Translations under genes and position numbers: made by a program
In this document: piece by piece, positions 1 through 12,021 of the stretch
How positions within the stretch are numbered: the first letter of the stretch is position 1
Layout of the letters: each line of letters begins with the position of its first letter
The notes under the pieces: model-generated
What the model was told of the DNA's origin: nothing
What the model saw: the letters and a program-made list of their open reading frames with translations, nothing else
Databases searched by the model: none
Assembly (NCBI RefSeq): GCF_019279795.1
Contig: NC_056738.1
Span: 480,676,781-480,740,780 of the forward strand
Direction of reading: 5' to 3'
From: Protopterus annectens
Taxonomy: Eukaryota; Chordata; Ceratodontiformes; Protopteridae
Length of the DNA: 64,000 nucleotides

Positions 1-108
1 AATTTACAATGGATGGCGACAGCAAAACACATTCTGGCTAGGTTTATAAATGCCCTAGGGCAGATAGCCTAGTATGAACCTATGAACCTATGAACCTATG
101 TACCTTGT
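1..108 (+). mobile_element. CR1-like LINE, 3' end only
   Basis: This is the 3' untranslated end of a CR1-like LINE. It has the phrase 'ctggctaggtttataaatg', then 'ccctagggcagatagcctag', and ends in a short array of the octamer ATGAACCT. The same signature ends the copies near 3660, 29635, 46305 and 49905. Octamer tails are typical of the CR1 group. The coding part lies outside the window. Confidence 0.8.
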
Positions 109-1090
109 TCCCCATTGGCTCTATGTGCTGTTAATCACCATGGCAATCACAATACTATGGTAGCATGTGCAAAGGTCAGTTGTCAGTCACCTCTATGGTA
201 CAGTTGTGGAATATGTGGGCCATGTGGGAATGTCACAGTTGCCACATGTACACAGTCAACCCTCTCCCCTACACATGGACGTACAACACATGTATGAGAT
301 GGAACCACATAGCCAAACTGGGGACTAAGCACTCTGAACCCAGTACTGGCATAACCTGTCAGGTGGCATGAAATACTACAGTGACTACAATACCAGTCTG
401 ATGTAGACCTACACTGACAGCAATGCAAGCACGTGAACACACTGGGCCATTCGTGGAGCCTAAGAATAGCATCCTGCCTGAGCGGCAGACACCTCTGCAG
501 CTGGCACACAGGCATGCATTATGCCAGAACACATCATGCATAACACATAGCACACAAATCCTGTGTGCCAAACAGTCACAGCCTGTACAGCTAGACAACA
601 CACCTGCTACAGTTGTGTTATGTACCTTTATTGTCCGGTACAGCGAGGTCACGCTCACCAGGCTGGACAAGGTGAAGGTCACAGTGGCACTATGGTCCAC
701 CACATAACACAAGCATACAGGTCAGTCAGAGGCATGGACACATATGACTCAGTCATTGTTCATGCCACTATGGCTGACCTGTGATGTACCTCCCTGGACT
801 ACATGATAGGGAACATGGAAGGGCTCTCTGAGCATGTGGCACAGGCTGGTATGACCCTGACCTTGGTTGGCATCATACCCTCACCAGGAATGCTGACGTA
901 TTACTGAATGCTGATGAATTACTGTAGCTACAACACCCGAGCTGAAAGGTTCCTAGCATGTAGTCACTGCATTGCTATGGAACATCGTGTTACCACTCCC
1001 ACAACAGGTGAAAACATGCAGCACCTGTTCATCAACAACATGTAGACTATATGCCCCAGACCAGATGTGTATCCCTTGCTGCTAGGTTGA
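109..1090 (+). pseudogene. Decayed CR1-like ORF1 (SGNH esterase) fragment
   Basis: This is a strongly decayed first ORF of a CR1-like LINE. At 775-960 the sequence aligns to the esterase segments at 26347-26700 and, in reverse, 7625-7950: an N-D-L-R block, then a Leu-Asp-Tyr-Met stretch and 'QAGMTL'. N-D is the block III signature of SGNH hydrolases, which CR1 ORF1 proteins are known to carry. Many stops and indels are present and no long frame survives. It is probably the 5' half of the LINE that reappears at 2690, split by the tandem array at 1290-2500. Confidence 0.6.
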
Positions 1091-1289
1091 TACCATCTAC
1101 ATATTACACTGTATATACACATATCACATGCACACCCACACAGAAGACCACAGTCATAATGTTATCCAGTGCAAATACCATGTATTCACATGTGGCAGGC
1201 ATCAGACATGGTAACTATTGAAGGTCACAGGTACATATGTGTATTTGGCACACACATACATCATCTGTGTCCATTGCCATTACTGGTTT

Positions 1290-2500
1290 AATCGATGTCA
1301 TGCATTATTTTGAACAACAACCCACACACATGGGCATTCTGTGTGACAAAAACACATGTGGCATGTCTGGAATCCAAAGCCATAACTAACTGTGTTATGA
1401 CAGTAGTGAGAGACGCAGTAGCAGAGCATGCTATTTGGATTACTGGGAGATTTGCTGTCTTCCGCTGTACTTGTAGGGTGCTGACACCATCTCTGTGTAG
1501 AGATTGGAATATGCAGCAGCTGGTGTGTTGTACTGGTTGGCAAAAGGGTCAGCTCTCTCACACATGTAATTGCCCACACACTACTTTCACCCTCATCCAC
1601 ACACACTTGCTATTTGTAGGATTCAAACCCCTACCTAACTATGCTATGACACTCAAGACAGACACATTAGCAAAGCGCGCTATTCACATTACTGGAAGGT
1701 TTCCCTTCTCCTGCTGTACTTATAGGGTGCTGACATCATCAGTGTTTAGAAAGGGGAATGTGCATCCTGTAGTGTGTTCTCCTAGTTGCCAAAAGGGACA
1801 TTTTTTTCATACAGACTTGCACACACACTAACCCCTTCCCCACATACTGAGAACTTGCAGGCTTCAAACCCTTACCTAACTATGTTATGACACTTGAGAC
1901 GGACGCATTAGCGGAGCGTGCTATTCAGATTACTGGGAGGTCTCCCTTCTCCTGCTGTACTTATAGGGTGCTGACATCATCAGTGTTTAGAAAGGGGAAT
2001 GTGCATCCTGTAGTGTGTTCTCCTAGTTGCCAAAAGGGACATTTTTTTCATGCAGACTTGCACACGCACTAACCCCCTCCACACATACGGAGCATTTGCA
2101 GGATTCAAACCCCTATCTAACTATGTTTTGACACTCGAGACAGACGCATTAGCATAGCACACTATTCACATTACTGGAAAATGTCTCTTCTCCTGCTGTA
2201 GTTATAGGGTGCTGACATCATCAGTGTTTAGAAAGGGGAATGTGCATCCTGTAGTGTGTTTTCCCAGTTGCCAAAAGGGACATTTCCTGCACACAGGCTT
2301 TACACACACACCAACCCCTCTCAGCCACCCACACACACACACACACACTGAGCATTTGCAGGATTCAAACCCCTACCTAACTACATTATGACACTTGAAA
2401 GAGATGCATTAGCAGAGCGCACTATCCGAATTACTAGGCACCTGTTCTGCACCTGCAGTATTTATAGGGTGCTGACATAATTATTTCTACAGAGGTATGT
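1290..2500. repeat. Tandem array, five units of about 240 bp with tRNA-like motifs
   Basis: About five head-to-tail units are present. A marker phrase ('gcattagcggagcg' and variants) falls near 1421, 1670, 1911, 2152 and 2412, giving spacings of about 249, 241, 241 and 260; the last is stretched by a CA run. Each unit also has 'gggtgctgacatcatcagtg' and 'ccaaaagggac'. On the minus strand each unit holds a tRNA-like B-box (GGGTTTGAATCC) and an A-box-like block, so the unit looks SINE-derived. The middle units are most alike and the outer ones more diverged, the usual pattern for unequal exchange. Frames running through it (for example 178 codons from 1295) are by-products of the repeat. Confidence 0.85.
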
Positions 2501-2689
2501 ACATCTAGTACTACCTGTCAGGTGGGGGATAGCATATATATGCATTTGCAGCCACCTACATCAGGGTCAGATATGCACATCGCACTGGCAGGTTATGTTT
2601 TATACCATGCTTCGTGACCACAGGACCTGTAACACACAACACAACCAGTCCTGACCACCCCTCCCACATCCAGGACACACACTTTGCTT

Positions 2690-3665
2690 CCCTGGGAACA
2701 GTGCCAAGATATGCAGGTGTTCACATACACCATTCCAGTTGTTAACGTCAGGTACAGGCATATTGTGTGTGGGAACTACTCAGGCCTTTACAACATTACC
2801 CTACAGCCACTACAATTTGTGAGTCCATGTGCTATGGCAGAACCACTCACCACAGCCACAAGGGGGAATACATATTTCACCTGACCATCTACAACATGGG
2901 TACTCACTGTTCCACACCAGAGGTAGACCACCATTGTTGATATCTGACCATACCCACCTTTCCCTGGCCATCCATATCCCATCCCCACCCCAGGCAAGGT
3001 TGTCACTGCAAACAAACTGTATTTATCAAAAGCAGACTTTACACTTGTGAAGACTGGGGTGGAAGACTTCAGAGGACCCATGCTGGGGGAGTATACAGGC
3101 CACTCTGCATAATCCTTGACAATTGCATTCTATGAGCATGTGGAAGGTTTGCATTGATCATGCTATCCCAAATATACCCATGACTGCTCCACAACAGGAC
3201 ACCTGTCAGATGTACACCAGCCATATATGAGCTGTCCAACAGACAGAGTGAGCTAATACATTGCAGAGCAGTAGCCCACAGAGGGAGGACATCTCTGAGC
3301 AGTGCCGGCATGACACTTCAATCCCTCATAATCATCACGACACAGTGTTGACAGTGAAATTGTCCAGACAATGCAGATAAGGCTCCCCTCAGTCTGTTAT
3401 TGACGCCCACTTACTGTTAGAGGTCCTCAGCAACCCTCTTCCAGCACACACCAACAACATGGCTGTGGCTTAGCAAATTCAAACCCTGGGATCTCCACTG
3501 TGTCCCTGCTTGACAGAGGCACAGCACACTAGCCTCACACGGTGCCTTATGTGACCTACTTTACAGTGGCACAGTAGCCTACTGTACTGGGGAGGCAGAC
3601 GCCAAGCACACTCTGGCTAAGCTGTCATTCCCTAGGGCAAACAGCCTAGTGTTGACCTCTACACC
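2690..3665 (+). pseudogene. Decayed CR1-like ORF2 remnant with 3' tail
   Basis: 2820-2990 aligns with the end of the APE endonuclease region seen at 27240-27380, including 'gttccacaccagagg' and 'atatctgaccata' (the S-D-H active-site region). The reverse transcriptase is almost wholly deleted. 3490-3540 matches the C-terminus (a 'cttgacagaggcacag' phrase encoding L-D-R-G-T), and 3600-3660 is the 3' UTR. It is broken throughout. It is likely the 3' half of the copy starting at 109. Confidence 0.65.
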
Positions 3666-4559
3666 CATATGTTTAATTGTCAGATGCACATTATTTGTTG
3701 CTGATAGACTGTTTGCAGGTCTTTATTGCCATAGCATTCCCTGTTTGTATGAACAACTTGTGTATCTGTGGAAGATGTTTGCATATGGGAGGGATCCACT
3801 ATATCACGTATGTCGCTGTAATCATTTAACTGTGTGCACTGGGCAGATTGCTGTAATGTGGTTGGTTCCTGGAATAACACGTACAAATACCAGATATGTG
3901 TGGCCAACTGCTAAACTGAGATTTGGCCTAAGTGTGTGAGCATGCCCAGTTCAGCCTTCCCATGGCACGTTGTCTGACATATGTCTCATTTATCAAAGTG
4001 TGCGAGCATGCCCAGTGTGAGCTTTCCATATGTTGAACTCTGCAGCCCACCACATTTGTGGATGAGTGTGAACTTCAACAAATATCTCCCGTTTATGGTT
4101 GTGTGTTGTGTGTCATGTTGTGTAGTTACTGTCCAACTGCTTTGTGTGTGAACATAACAGGGATTATACTGTGCCTGCAGGGTTTTCATGGGATACTTTG
4201 CATACAGTTGTCAACATCCTTTCATACTGACCTAACACTGTAGTACTGTATAGTGTACTGGTTCAGTACTTTCAATGTGGTGGACAGTATCCTGGGCTTT
4301 AGTCCTATCACTGCTTTACATTTGCATAGTGAGCACAACAGCCTGGTTAGGGGCCAGTTGTGCACATCTGACCATGTTGCATTATGTTCAGATATGAACT
4401 ACTTAAACCAGGATTGTCCAACATTGGTAGTGTATTCCACAACATAGGTGTACATTTGCAAACACTAGCGATGTGCCCTAGGCCATTTCTAATGCTAGTC
4501 GGAGAGTGTGTTTGTCCTTCGACACACATTGTAAGTGGAGTTTGCCATGACATATGTCA
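3666..4559. other. No gene recognised; short direct repeat
   Basis: No coding region or known repeat was recognised here. The only structure seen is a diverged direct repeat of about 33 bp, at 3930-3962 and 3996-4029, sharing 'gagcatgcccag' and a following 'ccttcccat'/'ctttccat'. Confidence 0.5.
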
Positions 4560-6342
4560 TGGTTAGTATACTGTGCCTCCATCTACCTGTGACATAACAG
4601 TGATACCCAGGGTAAACCTACCATCTCCCATCCACTCATCAAGATTCCTCTTGAGGAGAATCGATGAGTGACTCTATGGATAACCTGTACTGGGAGTTTA
4701 CTCATGAGTAGGGGTGGCTTCTGTGTTATGGATCATGCAGTACAGCTTGTCCTATGTATGTCAGTGCTGGGGTTCAGGTCTCTCATGTGCATAGCTCACT
4801 GCCATTCAGATTGTACAAGGTGCAGCATGTTCATTGATTCCAGCTTGGACATGGCTTTATACATCAGGCACAGCTTGCCTCTGGGTGGGCAGTATGGCAG
4901 TGTGTGTAGCTGCAGTTTGTTTAATTAGGCAACACATGGCATCTGTTCAAGCTCTTTGATACTCCTGGTGAGGTGCTATTGGGGACTTTACAGTTGATGG
5001 AAGTGTCTGCTGTGGTACATCCCACAGGGGCTATTGTAGTCAATTGTAATGCTGATGAAGGATGACTGCAGAGCCACAATGACCTCCCCTTATCTAGATC
5101 TGACAACCTTCATGATTAGGTGGGTATATGGTATGTTTCTGTAAACACTACAGCCACATGTTTGTCCAATGCAGGATATCTATCACCTTGTGTCCCCAGG
5201 TCTCTCATTACATGTTAAGTACGTAATGGGTTAACACCTATGTGGTAATTGGTGGGCACTTACAGTATATCCACGGGGGTTGACTATACACTTTTCTGCA
5301 ATTAGCTTGCTGACATGGCTATGGCACCAGTTTTCTGTTTCTATGTGGCCCTTTTGTGGGATGCTTGTGTCAGCTGGAGGGTCAGATATGGTGGGCAGTT
5401 TGTAGTCCTCTGCAAACATGTTCAGACACAGTCCTTCCATGTTGGCCTGTACCTATGGGACATATATACCAAACGAGGGAGGTCCCAGGGCCAAGCCTTG
5501 TGGGATGCCAGTTCTATCTGGTTTGTAGTCTGACATGGCTGCAGCATGTCTGACCATGTCAGTTCTGTCCTTGGTCTGGTTTGCAACCCCTCTACTGACA
5601 TAGGGGTTTATATTTCAGCTGGTGAGCATATCTATAATGAACACGTAGGGTATTGTATGGAAGCCTTTGCAAGGTCCAGCTACGCTGTGTGGACCACATT
5701 TCCCTCATCAATGACCTTAATGACTGTTTCAAATGAGTCAAACATGTTTAGGGGCAGGATCTGCACTTAAGAAAGCCACACTGGGTAGGGTCCGGTGTCA
5801 GTAGGTCCCCAATATTTTTATGTCTGCGGTACATGCTGATCCTTTCCATAGCTGTGCAGAACAAGCTTCTCAGGATTCTGGGGTGGTAGTTTTCAGTATC
5901 CATTCAAGCAACACCTTTGTTGAGAACGACCACTGTTGTTGTACACTGCTCTTTGGGTACATATCCTGCGGTAAGGCTGACATTGAGCAGTAGTGTGATT
6001 TGGCATTCCATTCTTCTTGGAGTCCATGTTAGACTCAGCCCAGGACACCATCTCATACCATTGCTGCTGTGTGTTTTGCTTTGTAGATGTTGGCTGTTAC
6101 CTCAGCATCTGCAATGTCAGGGGGCCAGCAATCTGCTGGGATAGATATTTTGCATTCTGGGGGGGGGGGGGTTTGCACTGCAACTGTCAGGATGTATGTT
6201 GGCAATATGTGTGTGTGTGTTTGGTATGTTGTTTGTAATATTTGTGTGATTCAGAGCATATCTGTGAATTCCCAACACGGTTCCTACCATCAGCTGAGGA
6301 AGCCTTGGGATTATCCTTAGTGTCCTGTACAATTTGTATCTT
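4560..6342 (-). mobile_element. CR1-like LINE copy, 3' half (C-terminus and RT)
   Basis: Reading the minus strand, the sequence runs from the linker before the RT (near 6300) through the RT (6100-5300) to the C-terminal domain and 3' UTR (4560). Block order and wording match the better copy at 49906-52905. It is decayed, with many frameshifts. Its 5' edge is cut by the CR1 copy starting at 6343, and the missing 5' half continues at 8512: the break falls between 'ttatccttagtgtcctg' and 'gtagctggccttagtgg', which are adjacent in other copies. Confidence 0.75.
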
Positions 6343-8511
6343 CATAGGTTCATAGATTCATACTAGGCTATCCACCCTAGGGCATTTGTAAGCCTAGCCA
6401 GAGTGTGTGTGGCTTTCGCCACCCCTTGCTATGTGAATATTATGGCCATTTATGATTTGCTTTGCTGTGCCTCTGTCTGGACGTGACACAGTGAAGACCC
6501 CCAGTGTAAATCTACAATCATCCATCCACTTGGCAAGATTCCTGTTGAAGAGTGTCAGTGAGGAGCTCTGCCTAACATGGAGTGGGATTCTGTTCCAGGG
6601 TGTGGGGAGCCTCTGGGTTATGTATCTGTCCCTCCAGCACATCCTATTTCATTATGTGTTGAGGTTGATATCTCTCACTCTCACAGCTCCGATGGCTTTG
6701 AGTTTTCTGGAGTGGAGCATGTCCATTACTCCTGTGTTGGACATGGCCTTGTACAACAGACATACAATGCCTCTGTGTAGGCAGTATGTAACTGCATTCA
6801 GCTGGGGTGTCTACAGCCAGGCAGCATATGATATATATTTGAGACCATTTATCATCTTGGTGAGGTACCTTTGAGGTCTTTCTAACTGCTGCAGGTGTCA
6901 GGTAAGGTACATCCCAAATGAGGAATTGTACTGGGTTATGGGTCTGATAAGAGAACAGTATAGGGGCACAATGACCTCTGTTGACGTAGATGTGAATCCT
7001 TTCATGATACGGTGTCCAATATAGACAGTCTTCCTAGCCACATTGGCAATGTGAGTATCACATAACAGGTTACTGTCCACTTGTATCCCTAGGTCCCTGA
7101 TTACTCCTTCCATACATAATGGTTTACCACCTATGTGGTAATTTGTGAGTACCTTGTTTGGTATTTGGTGGGACAGTCATACTGTCCAGTGTCTTCACGA
7201 CGGCTGGGTGGGGTTCCTGTGTGTGAGAGTGTGGTCTGTAGCATGCTACAGACTGTACAGCAGTCTTGCCTATGGTTAGTTGCACATGGGTGGACTCCAA
7301 TGCCTTGTGCATTGTCAGTTACCTGGACATATGGGTGTCTGTGCTGAATATGGATACTCACCCTCCTTTTATGTTTTGTTCCAGGTTTTGGGGCCATAAC
7401 GCATGATATGTGGTATAACCTGGTAGTGCTGGTGTGCTGTCAGGAGGCTTGCAGCAGGTTTCTGTCACTGCACAGACATCGATGTTCTTCATACTGGGGA
7501 GGGCCTCGGGAGCATGCATATTGAGGTTTACACATCTGGCATTGGTCAGCATTACCCTTATGTTTCTTTCCACTTATGTTTTCTAGGGTGGTGGGTTAGT
7601 CTTTTCAGCCTTGCCTACAAAAGGCTATATGGAGGTGGCAAAAGCCTTATCCAATATCCAGATGCCCAGGGGTAACAGGTGCAAGCCATCCCTGGAACAG
7701 CTGCATGGCTTGTCAAGCATGACATCCCAAGCAGACAGACATTGGATCCCCTTGGAATGACACCAGTAATTGTGCCACTTGTTATAACTGATCATTCTGT
7801 GTTTGTACTGTGGCATCATTCTTGATGAGGGTAGGATGCTGCAAACGGTCAGTGTCATACCGGCCTGGACTACATAATTGGAGAGCTCATCTATGTCTCT
7901 TTTCATGTAGTCCGGGGAGGTACATCTCAGGTCATTCACACCAGCATGGACTATGACTGCATCATATTTCTACTTGCTTTGGGGTGACCTGCATACTTGT
8001 GTTATGTGGCGTATTGTAGCAGCCTACAGGCAGCTTTCTGTACCCTTTCTCTTTTTCAGTCTGGTGTGTGGGACAGCAGCGTGTCTCACTATGGAGTCAC
8101 CTATTACAACTGTATCAGGCATGTTGTTTCTCCTTCTGGCCTGTGACTGTTTGGCACACCAGCTTTGTGTACTATGTGTTGCATGTGCTATGTTTGGAGG
8201 TTGTTTGATTGGGTGTCTGCTTTGGAGGCCTCTGTTGGTGTGGTGTGTTTGTAATTCGGGCCTCCGGGAATGTTTTTCTGTGTTTATGTCTTTGGTTTGC
8301 AGTTGTGATAGGTCTATGTGGGACTGGGTTTGTGGTGTGTGTGGTTACCTTCTCCTCCTGACTAGTTTTGGGAGTACTGAGTTGAGGGAGTTCAGCCTCC
8401 AGTTTGGATAAATGGTTGCATCTCTCACATATATTTGTATTTCTTGGGGGGAGTTGAGGGTTGTCTGTGTACTTGGGGCAGGTGTAACATTGCCTCAAGA
8501 TTCACAGATTC
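6343..8511 (-). mobile_element. CR1-like LINE inserted in an older CR1 copy
   Basis: The 3' tail starts at 6343 with the reverse octamer AGGTTCAT, followed by the 3' UTR and C-terminal domain (6420-7130). Near 7160 the sequence jumps from the RT fingers/palm straight to the end of the APE domain ('VACYRP' at about 7260), so about 2 kb of ORF2 is deleted. 7358-7573 is the APE start (N-A-R, 'ICAVTET'-like). 7625-7950 is the ORF1 esterase with G-V-N-D (block III) and D-G-L-H (block V, Asp-His of the SGNH triad). 7950-8500 is upstream ORF1. All frames are broken. Confidence 0.75.
7625..7950 (-). pseudogene. CR1 ORF1 esterase domain (SGNH-like) fragment
   Basis: About 104 codons remain open from near 7939. 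In order: G-V-N-D-L-R (just upstream of the first Met), 'QAGMTL', 'SILPSS', 'CHSKGIQCLSAWD' and 'DGLHLLPLG'. GxND and DxxH are SGNH-hydrolase blocks III and V; the N-terminal Ser block is not clearly preserved. CR1 ORF1 esterases are thought to assist retrotransposition, possibly through membrane or lipid contact. It lies just upstream of the ORF2 start, as expected. Confidence 0.6.
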
Positions 8512-9829
8512 AACTTGTTGTAGCTGGCCTTAGTGGATTGTATGTGTGGACATATTTTATTGCCATACTACTGATCAGTGATTGCTTATTTTTTTATGTT
8601 TGCTCTATCATGTAGTAGCTTCCTCATTCTCTTGCATGGTTTGGTAATGGCTGGAGTCCACCATGCCAGATGCCTGCGTGCATGGCATTGTGTCTTATTT
8701 TAATTTAGGATTGCATAATCCGAGCATTCCTGGCAGTGTTCATGGAATGCCTGTATAACAGGTTCTGAGGTGTGGCCCATATTTTGCACCTGCACAGGGC
8801 CTTTAATAGATTCCACATCAGTTTGGAGGAGTGCAACTTTTGCTTTACACATGTTTTTCACTGTGGTTTTCTGGCCAGGGACTGTGGTCAGGATGTGTAT
8901 ATCCAGTGTGATTACTGTATGGTCTGGTCTTACCAGTGAGCAATACACTTCTCATCTTGCCATCCAGTACCCATGTTGCTGATTATCACATCCAGTATGC
9001 TTACCCCTCTTGTGGGAGTGGTACATTGTTCCTGGGCATTTTGGTTTATGGATTCTATGAACTTTTGTCCTACAGTGTTGAAGCTAGTATAATGCTCCCA
9101 GTCTATGTCTGGGTATTTTCAGTCACCCAATATAATGTGGTTTGGAGCACTTGATATATTCATGTATTCCAACATAGGCCAGGTGCAGTTCCTGGTGTTG
9201 GGACGGTAGTCTGTAGCAGGCTATAAACTGGGAGGCAGTTTTAGCCACTGTTACTTGACCATGGCTAGTCCATGCTGCTTCTTGTTGTGGTACCAACATG
9301 GGGGTGTGGTTATCCTTGACAATTATTGCTAGTCACCCTCCTTTTGTAGCTTATTCCATGTTTTGAGGCTGTACAGCACAGTATGAGGTGTAACCTGGTA
9401 GTGTTAGGGTGCTGTTGTGAGCCTTGACCCAGTTTTCTGTTACAGCACAGATATCAACATTCTCCATACTGGGTGAGTTTAGATTGCATGTATCTTGCTG
9501 TTTAGACTTCTGGCATTGGGTAGCATTACATCTAGGTTCTTATCCCTTCTGATACCTATGGAGGTAGGTTTGTGTTTTGAGCCTTACCTATTCAGGGCAC
9601 GCTGTGGGTAACAACAGCCTTTGCCAGTATCCATACAGCCTGCACTGATAGGTGCACACCAGTCCTCGCAGGTGGAGCATCATGTCATGCTCAGTATGTC
9701 ATCACAGGCTGGCACACATTGGATCCCCTTTGACTAACTGCAATACTTCAGCCAATTATTGCAATTGATCATCTCATTGTCATATTGTGGCATGATGCTT
9801 GGTGAGGGTAGGATGTTAGTCACGGTCCT
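8512..9829 (-). mobile_element. CR1-like LINE copy, 5' half (APE and ORF1 esterase)
   Basis: This continues the copy at 4560-6342. 8512-8700 is the APE-RT linker, 8700-9400 the APE domain (with the 'tctggtcttaccagtgagc' S-D-H region near 8925), 9400-9560 the ORF2 start, and 9600-9829 the end of the ORF1 esterase. It is decayed. At 9829, after 'ttagtcacggtc', the CR1 match stops abruptly where the Harbinger-bearing sequence begins, and I could not find it resuming. Confidence 0.7.
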
Positions 9830-10063
9830 CAGGTGTGCATATAGTACATGGTGTTACATTACTTAACACATGGCATTCATGCCTCAGGTGGTGCTGCAGG
9901 GCTGCCTCTGTCGGATGCGCATATTACACTCCCTGTACAAGTTTGTGAGCAGGTCATGTCATTTTAGGCATCCCTGTTATTATTTGAGTGAGTCAGAGGG
10001 GGTATCATTCCCAGGGTTCCTACTGAGCCAGTGTATGTGCTATGCGTTGCCTCTTTGCCAAGG

Positions 10064-11200
10064 CTAGGGCATAGTGGGCACGCCTCCTTCTGCCTGGGCA
10101 GGCTCAGGTTGTTCCTCCTCCGAGTCATGCTCTGCCTGTGATGGCCTTGGCAATGGTGGGGGGCTGTTTGGGCCAGCCCTATCCTGGTCCTGCTGCAGCT
10201 GTTTTCGCAAGATCATATTATGTAGCATAGCACATACCATGACAATTTGGGTACATGTAGTTGGTGTGTACTGCAAGGCTCCACCAGATGTGTCCAGACA
10301 CGGGAACCGTGACTTGAGCAGCCCAAACACATGCTCTATTACATTACGTGTTTGTGCGTGTGCCTCATTATGGTGTTCCTGTTCAGGTGTGTGTGCGTTT
10401 CTGATGGGTGTCATCAGCCACGGCTCCAGTGCATAACCTGCATCCCCCACTAGGTGTCCGTGTGGGATGTCCCCATTGGCAAATGTCTGGTACAGCTGCG
10501 TCAAATGCCAGATGTGGGAATCATGGTAGCTCCCAGGGCAGCCAGCACACACATTCATTATTATGCCCTGGGCATCACACATGACCTGGCAGTTGATGGA
10601 GGGGAAGCCCTTGCGGTTAATGTAGGCCCTACCCTGCTCACCGGCTGGTGCTTTGATGCATATGTGCGTGCAGTCTATTGCACCCACTACCTCAGGGTAT
10701 TCCACTATTTGCTGGAAGAGACGCATATTGCTGGCCAATACCTCACGGGCATTGGGGAAATATACATGATCACCGACATGTGCTGGCATGGCATCCAGGA
10801 ACTGACGCAGTACCCTGGAGGCTGATGCCTGTGATATCTCCATCATATCACCAGTTGGTCTTTGGAAGGTACCTGTTGCTAGTATTCTTAGGCCAACACA
10901 TACCTTGGTTTCCACTGGGATGGGTTCCCCTCTGTTGGTTCTGTGTGTGAGGCGTGGCCTGCACAGCTCAACTATTTGCTGCAGGAGCTCTCTGTCCACT
11001 CTATAGCACTCTACTATCTCCAGCTCATGTAACCCGTGGTAGGTGACCCTGGGCCTGTACACTCTTCTCCATCTCTTCACTGTGGGTTGTCTGGCACCAT
11101 CTGCATTGTCACCACCCTCAGCAAGTCGCCTGTGTCTCATTATGACAGCTATGGCAGCCCCTAACATTTCTGCTCTGAGTTCAGCTTTTTCAGTTTTCAC
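10064..11200 (-). CDS. Harbinger (HARBI1-like) DDE transposase, uninterrupted
   Basis: This 378-residue frame has no break. It resembles PIF/Harbinger transposases, which cut and paste elements with the help of a Myb-like partner. The N-terminus is basic and helical (residues 40-80: 'VKRWRRVYRPRVTY'). The catalytic core shows Asp176 in 'GAIDCTHI', Asp253 in 'GDAGYAL' and Glu289 in 'NVIEHVFGLLKSRF'; the Asp253-Glu289 gap of 36 residues suits the family. 'PGSYHDSHIW' (222-231) is another family block. The C-terminus (from about 338) is a Pro/Glu-rich tail. Length is near the usual 350-400. I kept the first Met because the basic region follows it closely. The intact frame beside heavily decayed LINEs implies a younger insertion. 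No Myb-like gene is recognisable next to it. Confidence 0.92.
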   Translation of the reverse strand: MKTEKAELRAEMLGAAIAVIMRHRRLAEGGDNADGARQPTVKRWRRVYRPRVTYHGLHELEIVECYRVDRELLQQIVELCRPRLTHRTNRGEPIPVETKVCVGLRILATGTFQRPTGDMMEISQASASRVLRQFLDAMPAHVGDHVYFPNAREVLASNMRLFQQIVEYPEVVGAIDCTHICIKAPAGEQGRAYINRKGFPSINCQVMCDAQGIIMNVCAGCPGSYHDSHIWHLTQLYQTFANGDIPHGHLVGDAGYALEPWLMTPIRNAHTPEQEHHNEAHAQTRNVIEHVFGLLKSRFPCLDTSGGALQYTPTTCTQIVMVCAMLHNMILRKQLQQDQDRAGPNSPPPLPRPSQAEHDSEEEQPEPAQAEGGVPTMP

Positions 11201-12021
11201 TTCTAATAGCTTACTCCTGTCTTGCAGTGTCTCTTGAGAGAAACATCCTGCACTGCTGTTTGCAGAGTTTTAAGTGCTGGGCTGGGCTACTATTCTGCCT
11301 GTGTAATTGCCTGCTTCTAATTGTTTTCACCTGCTAGCTCCAGCAGTATTCCCTGCTAGCTTCCTACGAATTCTGTTGCTTCCTTTTTCCTTTCTGTTTC
11401 CTCAGGAGGGAGCAGCATGCATACTAGCATAAACACGCTCACAGTGGCTTACACACGCGCACACATGCTTACACAGTGCAGAATCTGCTTATTCGGGTGA
11501 AAACACGCGCACACCAGCGCAAACAGTGTTAAACATTTACCAACAGGCTCCCACATGCTCAGTCTGCCTTACACACGCGCACACTGTCCTACTCGCGCTT
11601 CATGGTGCGCACACGTGCGCATGCACACCCAGCAAGAAACTTTGGTGTAGGCAACAGTGTACACCTTCCATTTCTTGACTTTCCCGTGCTTATGTTGTGG
11701 CACTCCTCTTTCCATGATATGTGTCTGACATCTGTCATGTAACACTGACCTCCAATGAACTGCATTTCTTTCTGCCATTCCCCCCGTGATGTCACCTATC
11801 TCCTACTCTGTTCCTCCCCCTTATGTAACTCTTACACTACTCAGAATGTGCTCATTTGCTATGTGACAGTGGAATTCAGTATCCTAACAGTCATTTGCAT
11901 CAGATTGCCTACTAATGCTTAGTTACATGTCTTAACTCAGCTTCCCCCCTTAGCAACCACTACACGGTGGCCATGTTGTGTTTGGTCTGCTGGTCCCTGC
12001 ATTGTCATTCCATGTATTGCA
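11201..12021. other. Non-coding region upstream of the Harbinger transposase
   Basis: No gene recognised. 11430-11640 holds several copies of a 'GCTTACAC/ACGCGCACAC' motif in loose direct repetition, unusually rich in CpG for this window. Such repeats could be subterminal binding sites for the transposase or its partner; that is inference. 11640-12020 shows nothing I can name. Confidence 0.45.

Noticed and set aside
1295-1831. A 178-codon frame
   Set aside because: It runs across the 240-bp tandem units and repeats with them; no start context, no domain and no conservation of frame between units.
1290-2500. CRISPR-like regular repeats
   Set aside because: Units are about 240 bp with no short repeat/unique spacer pattern, in a eukaryotic setting.
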